Assembly (NCBI RefSeq): GCF_902167145.1
Contig: NC_050100.1
Span: 216,126,081 to 216,190,080, forward strand
Direction of reading: 5' to 3'
Length of the DNA: 64,000 nt
Source of the DNA: Zea mays
Taxonomy: Eukaryota; Streptophyta; Magnoliopsida; Poales; Poaceae
Made by a program: the position numbers and the translations under genes. Below are positions 59,076 to 64,000 of this stretch, in pieces (within the stretch, counting starts at the first letter, position 1; each line of letters begins with the position of its first letter). The notes under the pieces are model-generated. The model did not search any database. It was not told where the DNA came from and saw only the letters and a list, made by a program, of their open reading frames with translations.

Positions 59076-59842
59076 TCCGTGTTGTTGATGAGGGTGAGGA
59101 GGAGGAGGATGAAATCCCTCTAACTCGGAAGAACAGCCGACGCTATATTGCCAGTGGCGAAAGTAGTGGTGTTCCTTCTCCAGCCCTGTCCGCTCTTGTT
59201 GGTCTACAAGAATTGTCTCTAGCCAACTTTGATCAGACTCTTGAGGATATGGTCCCAGAAGACCTGTTGTCTGAGCCAGCAGATGGTGGCATGATGGACG
59301 TTTGCGCTGATGTGCCTGATGCTGGGTTGGAGTTGTCCCGGGCGGTGTCCCGCACCTCATCGACCTTGGAGCGCAGTCTTAAGGGTCAGGAGGTTGGCCT
59401 GGCTTGCACTGTTCCTATGGAAGTGGTTGAAGGTCCTTCAGCCTTAGAGGTGGCTGCCTCGGAGGGCTCGACCCTCAAAGATAGCATTGGTGCTTACCCA
59501 GCCCCCGAGGGTGTTGCCGGGGATGATCCGGCTCGGATGGGTAGCGCGAGCGATGACCCAGCCCCCGAGGGTGTCCGAGTTGGTTCTCCCTCTAACACTT
59601 CCATGGATGTTCACGTGGGATCTTCTCCTCTGCACTCTGATTGTGTGGCAGCAGCACGTGTTTCATGTCGAGAGGTCGCTTTAGAGGTCAGCATTCCTGA
59701 TGACAGAGTTCTGACTTCTGCTGGTGACACTGACTTGGTTCCCAATGATGCATTGCGGGTTGTTCCAGTTGGTGACCCTTCAGCAAGCCGTTAGTTGATT
59801 TCCCACGACTTGGGGGTTCCCTCATTCTTCTCCAACCTCCAG

Positions 59843-59918
59843 GTAACTTGGTTTCTTCTGCCCTGACTTTTACTTCAGATAGACTGCTGTTATTATGCTC
59901 ATCTGTTCTTAATGTCAG
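59843..59918 (+). other. Intron 1 of the antisense gene
   Basis: 76 bp, donor CAG/GTAACT, acceptor AATGTCAG/G. It separates complete codons. Confidence 0.7.
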
Positions 59919-60051
59919 GCATTGGTGGATGAAATGGCTTGCCGGTTGAAATCACAGGGGACCTCTGTCCCAGAAGGGGCTTTGTCCCTAACGCATTGGA
60001 ATCCGGTGTTACTTTAGCGACGAGTATCTAACTTGGAGATGGCAAATGCTG

Positions 60052-60133
60052 GTTAGTGCCCTTTGTTCCTTCATTGGCTATTTGAGTAATCTTCTTTATA
60101 GCTGAACACCCTTGCTTGACTGTTTCTTGACAG
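60052..60133 (+). other. Intron 2 of the antisense gene
   Basis: 82 bp, donor G/GTTAGT, acceptor TTTCTTGACAG/A after a T-rich tract. It splits a codon after its first base, and the joined exons stay in frame. Confidence 0.7.
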
Positions 60134-60258
60134 ACATGGCCCGGCGATATTCTGACCTTGAAGAAAGGTATTCTCAAAGTCAGGCTGCATTGGCCCAGGT
60201 TTCTGCCTCTCTGAATGATGCTAACTCCACTCTTCGTGCTCAACTTGATTCTGAAAAG

Positions 60259-60346
60259 GTGGCCACTGAATTGAACTTTCACTTGCCCTTGTCTGTTATG
60301 CTTTTAGTGCTTGCTTGATGTTGGAGAAACCGGCTCTTGTCTGCAG
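60259..60346 (+). other. Intron 3 of the antisense gene
   Basis: 88 bp, donor GAAAAG/GTGGCC, acceptor TTGTCTGCAG/G. It separates complete codons within the coiled coil. Confidence 0.68.
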
Positions 60347-60808
60347 GAGGAGAAACGTGCTCTTGCTACTTCTCGCGACAATCTGGAAAAGTTATACCGC
60401 AATGCCAGCAACTCGTTGACTATCTTGGAGAGGAGTCATCGTTTTACCATGGAGGACTTGGATAACCATCGCTACAAGCTGCAAGAGTCTCTAGATGATA
60501 TGATTCGCCTCAGGCATTTGGTGTCGAACAAGGATACTGTCATCAAGGATCTGCGTGCTTCCAAAAAGTCGCTAGTCCGGGAGCTAGAAGCCGCTCGGTT
60601 GGCTGTCAAGGCCGCTGAAGATACTTCTGCTACTCTAAAGGCCCAGCGCGACAAAGCCATGGACAAAGCCGTTCGCGCGGGGCGGATTCTGATGAGGAGA
60701 CCTGGCGTGGTCGTTCTCGACGACATAGTGGCAGATGTGAATGCCGCTCCCGATTCTTCGAGTCGTCCTTCCTCGTCGGTTGCTCCTGAGAAAAACATTT
60801 CCAGATAG

Positions 60809-61030
60809 AAAACACTGAATGCCTTGAGTATATGGTTAGTGTGCTTGGATGTTTCGTTAGAAAACACTTTTCGGTACCGAATACTATTATTGTTTTCCCG
60901 TTGTTAGAATTCAACGATATCTACAGTAGTAAAAGTAAGTGCATTATGATAGTTTTGAATTTTTTCGTGGGGCATAGAGATTGCCCTGGGATGAATAGTC
61001 GCGAACGTGCCGAATGTGCCGTGCCAATTT
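60809..61030. other. AT-rich spacer after the antisense gene
   Basis: No gene or repeat that I can support; presumably the 3' untranslated region of the antisense gene. No AATAAA signal is seen. Confidence 0.5.
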
Positions 61031-61668
61031 AAGTCGTTGCCAACTTAAATCGATCGTTCCGCTATCGGGGGTATAGTGATCGCCGATTTAAACCGATTGC
61101 TCCGTTAGCAGGGTATAGTGGTCACCCTTAGTTAAGTAAGCGTGAGCATGTCGCACTGTCTTAAGTCATCGCCGACTTAAGCCGATTGCTCCGTTAGTAG
61201 GGTATAGTGGTCACCCTGAGTTAAGTAAGCGCGAGCATGTCGCACCGTCTTAAGTCATCGCCAACTTAAGCCGATTGCTCCGTTAGTAGGGTATAGTGGT
61301 CACCCCGAGTTAAGTAAGCATGAGCATGTCGCACTGTCTTAAGTCATCGCCGACTTAAACCGATTGCTCTGTTAGTAGGGTATAGTGGTCACCCCGAGTT
61401 AAGTAAGCGTGAGCATGTCGCACCGTCTTAGGTCATCGCCGACTTAAGTCGATTGCTCCGTTAGTAGGGTATAGTGGTCACCCCGAGTTAAGTAAGCGTG
61501 AGCATGTCGCATCGTCTTAAGTCATCGCCGACTTAAGCCGATTGCTCCGTTAGTAGGGTATAGTGGTCACCCCGAGTTAAGTAAGCGTGAGCATGTCGCA
61601 CCGTCTTAAGTCATCGCCAACTTAAGTCGATTGCTCCGTTAGTAGGGTATAGTGGTCACCCTGAGTTG
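61031..61668. repeat. Tandem array of 89-bp units in D (about seven)
   Basis: Seven units plus a degenerate partial one at the left edge. Each includes the inverted repeat CTTAAGTC / GACTTAAG (6-base loop), GATTGCTCCGTTAG, GGGTATAGTGGTCACC and GAGTTAAGTAAGCGTGAG. Units are about 95% alike. The array lies between the 3' ends of the convergent antisense gene and pol, with 107 bp to the pol stop. Confidence 0.92.
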
Positions 61669-61774
61669 AGCAAGAATGCAGGTTGACAATGAACAATTCT
61701 TGAAGTCTTTTTATTGATGATGCATTTCCCAGTTTACAGAATACATTATCGCCCCAATAGCTTTTGAAATATAG

Positions 61775-64000
61775 CTAAGGATAAAACTTGCTGAGGTGTT
61801 CTATGTTCCATGAGTTCCCAATTTCCGTGCCGTCCATCTGAGTGAGGCGGTATGATCCCGGTCGAGTGACTTCAGCTACTACGAATGGTCCTTCCCATAG
61901 AGGTGACAATTTGTGCCGTCCCTCCCCCGTTAGAATTCGGCGGAGGACGAGATCTCCCACTGCGAAGGATCGAGGTCGTATGGCCTTATCGTGATAGCGC
62001 CTCAGAGTTTGCTGATACCGTGCTGATTGAATCACCGTGTTCAGTCGTTCTTCTTTGAGCACATCAACATCCTCTAGCCTAGTAGCCTCAGCTTCTGCTA
62101 TGTTTTCAAAGATCAACCTTGGTGCCCCAAACTTGAGATCAGAAGGTAGCACTGCCTCCGAACCATAGACCATGAAGAAAGGAGTGTTTCCATGCAGGGC
62201 TCGACTAGGTTGAGTTCTCAGGCTCCAAACGACGTACGACAGTTCTCTGATCCACTTTCCTGTGAACTTTTCATTTTTGTCGAAAACTTTCTTTCTGAGC
62301 GCCTCCAATATCATCCTGTTGGCTCTTTCTACCTGCCCGTTGGCTCTTGGGTGTGCCACCGAGGCATATTTGATCTGAATGCTCTTTTGCTCACGGAAAT
62401 CCAAGAACTCTGAGCTTGTGAAGTTGGATCCTAGGTCGGTTATGATGTTATTTGGTATTCCAAACCTGAATATTATATCTTGTATGAATTCCACTGCCTT
62501 AGCTGAAGTTAGGGAAGCAATGGGTTTGAATTCTATCCACTTGGTGAATTTGTCGATAGCAACCAGTATATGAGTGTATCCTCCTTAAGCTTTTTTGAAA
62601 GGTCCAATCATATCCAATCCTAGCATGCGAACGGCCAAGTTACGGGTGTGGTTTGTAGTTGCTGTGCCGGTAGATGCTGCTGCTTTGACAAGTACTGGCA
62701 GGCTTCGCACCTCTGAACTAACTTGGCTGCATCACTTTTTGTTGTTGGCCAGTAGAAACCCGACCTGAAGACTTTCCCAACCAGGGTCCTGGATGCTGCA
62801 TGCACTCCACATTGCCCAGCATGGACCTCATCCAGAAGTTGCTTTCCAGTAGCTGAGAGAATACATTTCATGAGGACTCCTGACGCGCCCCTTCTGTAAA
62901 GCGTTTCCCCAATGAGTGTATAGTGAGCTGACTGCCTTGCAATGCGCTTGGACCTGAGTCCGACTGGACCCCAGCTTAGATAATGCGTCAGCCGCCGCGT
63001 TGCGGTCTCTCTCCACATGATGAAATTCCAAACCTTCAAATTTATCTTCTAGTTTCTGGATAGCAGTGCAATATTTTCCCATGGAATCATTCGAGCAATC
63101 CCATTCTTTGTTTATCTGACTTATGACCACCAAAGAATCTCCATATACCATCAGTCTCTTGATGCCCAGTGATATGGCAATGTTTAGCCCGTGAATCAGA
63201 GCTTCGTACTCGGCTGCGTTGTTAGATGCCGGGAATAACAATTGAAGAGCGTACTTGAGTTGTTCGCCTCTGAGTGCAATAAAGAGGATCCCTGCACCTG
63301 CTCCCTGCAGCTTCAATGATCCGTCAAAATACATTCGCCATACTTCTGCGGTTTCCGGGTTATCCGGTACCTGTTGCTCGGTCCATTCTGATACGAAGTC
63401 AACCAGTGCTTGAGTTTTGATAGCAGTGCGAGGTCGAAATTCGATGTCATGAGATCCCAATTCACAGGCCCACTTGGCTACTCTTTCGATGGCTTCTTTG
63501 TTGTGGAGAATATCCCCTATTGGAAATCCAGTGACTACTATGACTTTGTGGTTGTCGAAGTAGTGCCGAAGTTTGCGTAGTTAGAAGTACTGCATACAAT
63601 AGCTTTTGAACCTGAGGATATTTCTTCTTTGAAGAGCTCAGAACTTCACTGATGAAATAGACAGGGTGTTGTACTAGATATGCATGTCCTTCTTCCGCTC
63701 GCTCGACTACTAACGCGGTGCTCACCACGTGAGTCGTGCAAGAGATGTATAATAGCAGATCTTCTGCTGGTTGAGTCGGCGTGGCTCGGTGTGGCGGTTT
63801 CAGCACTGGTGGTGTTGTCAAGAATTTTTTCAGCGCATCTAGAGCTTCTTGTGCTTCTGAAGTCCACTGAAATTTGTCCACCGTCTTGAGTAACTTATAG
63901 AATGGTAAGCCTTTTTCTCCCAGCCTTGATATGAACCTGCTTAGGGCTGCCATACACCCGGTGAGTCTTTGAACTTTCTTTTGTGATCGTGGTGCTTCCA
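61775..64000 (-). pseudogene. pol: pol of D (RT end, RNase H, integrase; partial and decayed)
   Basis: Minus-strand Gypsy Pol, entering from the right edge. Order from right to left: the end of reverse transcriptase and start of RNase H ('GEKGLPFYKLLKTVDKFQW', about 63900; 'LYISCTTHVVSTALV', about 63740), a frameshift near 63585, a second RNase H-like domain ('WRMYFDGSLKLQGAGAGI' near 63330, 'NNAAEYEALIHGL' near 63210, 'ADALSKLGS' near 62980), the integrase zinc domain (HAGQCGVHAASRT near 62810, CEACQ near 62705), and the integrase core (about 62660-62100: IITDLGSNF near 62440, PRANGQVERANRMI near 62340). The C-terminal part ends at 61775. A TAA at 62585-62587 interrupts the core. A second RNase H-type domain before integrase is typical of the Tat lineage. 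Confidence 0.9.

Larger units (their letters stand above)
57586..60808 (+). pseudogene. Multi-exon gene antisense to D pol (gypsy-type transposon domain plus coiled coil)
   Basis: Plus-strand gene starting at ATG 57586 (MAPKRKASSSS). From about 57675 to 58230 it encodes a domain I recognise as the plant 'putative gypsy type transposon' family (Pfam Transposase_28 type), with 'HLNPNSVLQVSIFVHLCEAF', 'HFGLWKYLYHCRP' and 'GRKADYLDIPLKDSIKGW'. Next is an Asp/Glu/Ser-rich region with a 30-bp repeat encoding DPNGC (58970-59075). Then come three introns with GT and AG ends (59843-59918, 60052-60133, 60259-60346). The exons (to 59842, 59919-60051, 60134-60258, 60347-60808) join in frame into a C-terminal coiled coil. 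Damage: frame changes near 57667, 58165 (C run) and 58861 (A run); TAG 57750, TGA 58886, TAG 59792, TAG 60015. So this copy is dead, but the exon layout is preserved. It resembles the antisense gene I recall for Grande. Confidence 0.8.
44849..64000 (-). mobile_element. LTR retrotransposon D (Ty3/Gypsy, Tat lineage, Grande-like), partial, nested by E
   Basis: Minus-strand element whose 3' LTR is at 44849-45477 and whose pol ends at 61775; its 5' half lies beyond 64000. Without E, about 6.85 kb separates the pol stop from the 3' LTR. That spacer holds tandem arrays and two genes on the opposite strand. A 629-bp LTR, a long post-pol spacer, tandem repeats and an antisense gene match what I remember of the maize Grande family (antisense 'gene 23'); the family name is recall, to be checked by alignment. 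The integrase type (HPRANGQVERANRMI) fits the Tat lineage. Confidence 0.85.

Noticed and set aside
61031..61668. CRISPR-like regular repeats
   Set aside because: The 89-bp units are directly adjacent without unique spacers, the host is a plant, and the array is inside a retrotransposon.

Overview
The window is intergenic DNA of a large grass genome, most likely maize (Zea mays) or a close relative. The LTR families point there: three copies have the Opie/Ji-type Copia LTR, whose U3 is packed with palindromes of the form CACCGGACTGTCCGGTG, and one is a Grande-like Ty3/Gypsy element. I see no ordinary host gene, tRNA, rRNA or CRISPR array. Virtually all 64 kb can be assigned to seven LTR retrotransposons nested in each other. 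Five of the seven have 5-bp target-site duplications (TSDs) visible on both sides, so the order of insertion can be read directly. Family names come from remembered features, not from a search. || Layout. The oldest layer is H, an Opie-like Copia element on the minus strand (1-552 and 41690-44848; both ends lie outside the window or beyond D). Element R, a SIRE/Maximus-lineage Copia on the plus strand (553-41689, TSD AGACT, about 12.6 kb once its inserts are removed), landed in H's pol. R was then hit twice: by A, an Opie-like Copia (3960-12857, TSD GTTTT), in its gag, and by B, a non-autonomous Gypsy element on the minus strand (21293-40964, TSD CTCTC), in its 3' LTR. B's right LTR was hit by C, a very young Opie-like Copia (31388-40886, TSD GAAAC). 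Separately, the minus-strand Grande-like Gypsy element D (44849 to beyond 64000) landed in H's gag. D then received E, a very young coding-free large retrotransposon derivative with 4-kb LTRs (46353-55794, TSD CTTTC). || How the parts work. C is almost intact: an open 895-codon gag and a pol broken by one missing A in the integrase region. A, R and H are decayed. E and B lack pol and would need proteins supplied by related Del/Tekay-type Gypsy elements. B carries one non-gag reading frame where gag should be. || The most interesting content is extra genes carried by the elements. D has, on the strand opposite its pol, a TATA box, a small acidic ORF and a multi-exon gene with three GT-AG introns that keep frame. 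That gene encodes a domain resembling the 'putative gypsy type transposon' family plus a coiled coil, and it is flanked by tandem arrays. R has, downstream of pol, a 667-codon ORF behind its own LTR-like promoter; its only interruptions are eight TAG codons, with no frameshift. All four Copia elements also share a splice-acceptor-like sequence exactly at the gag-pol junction.
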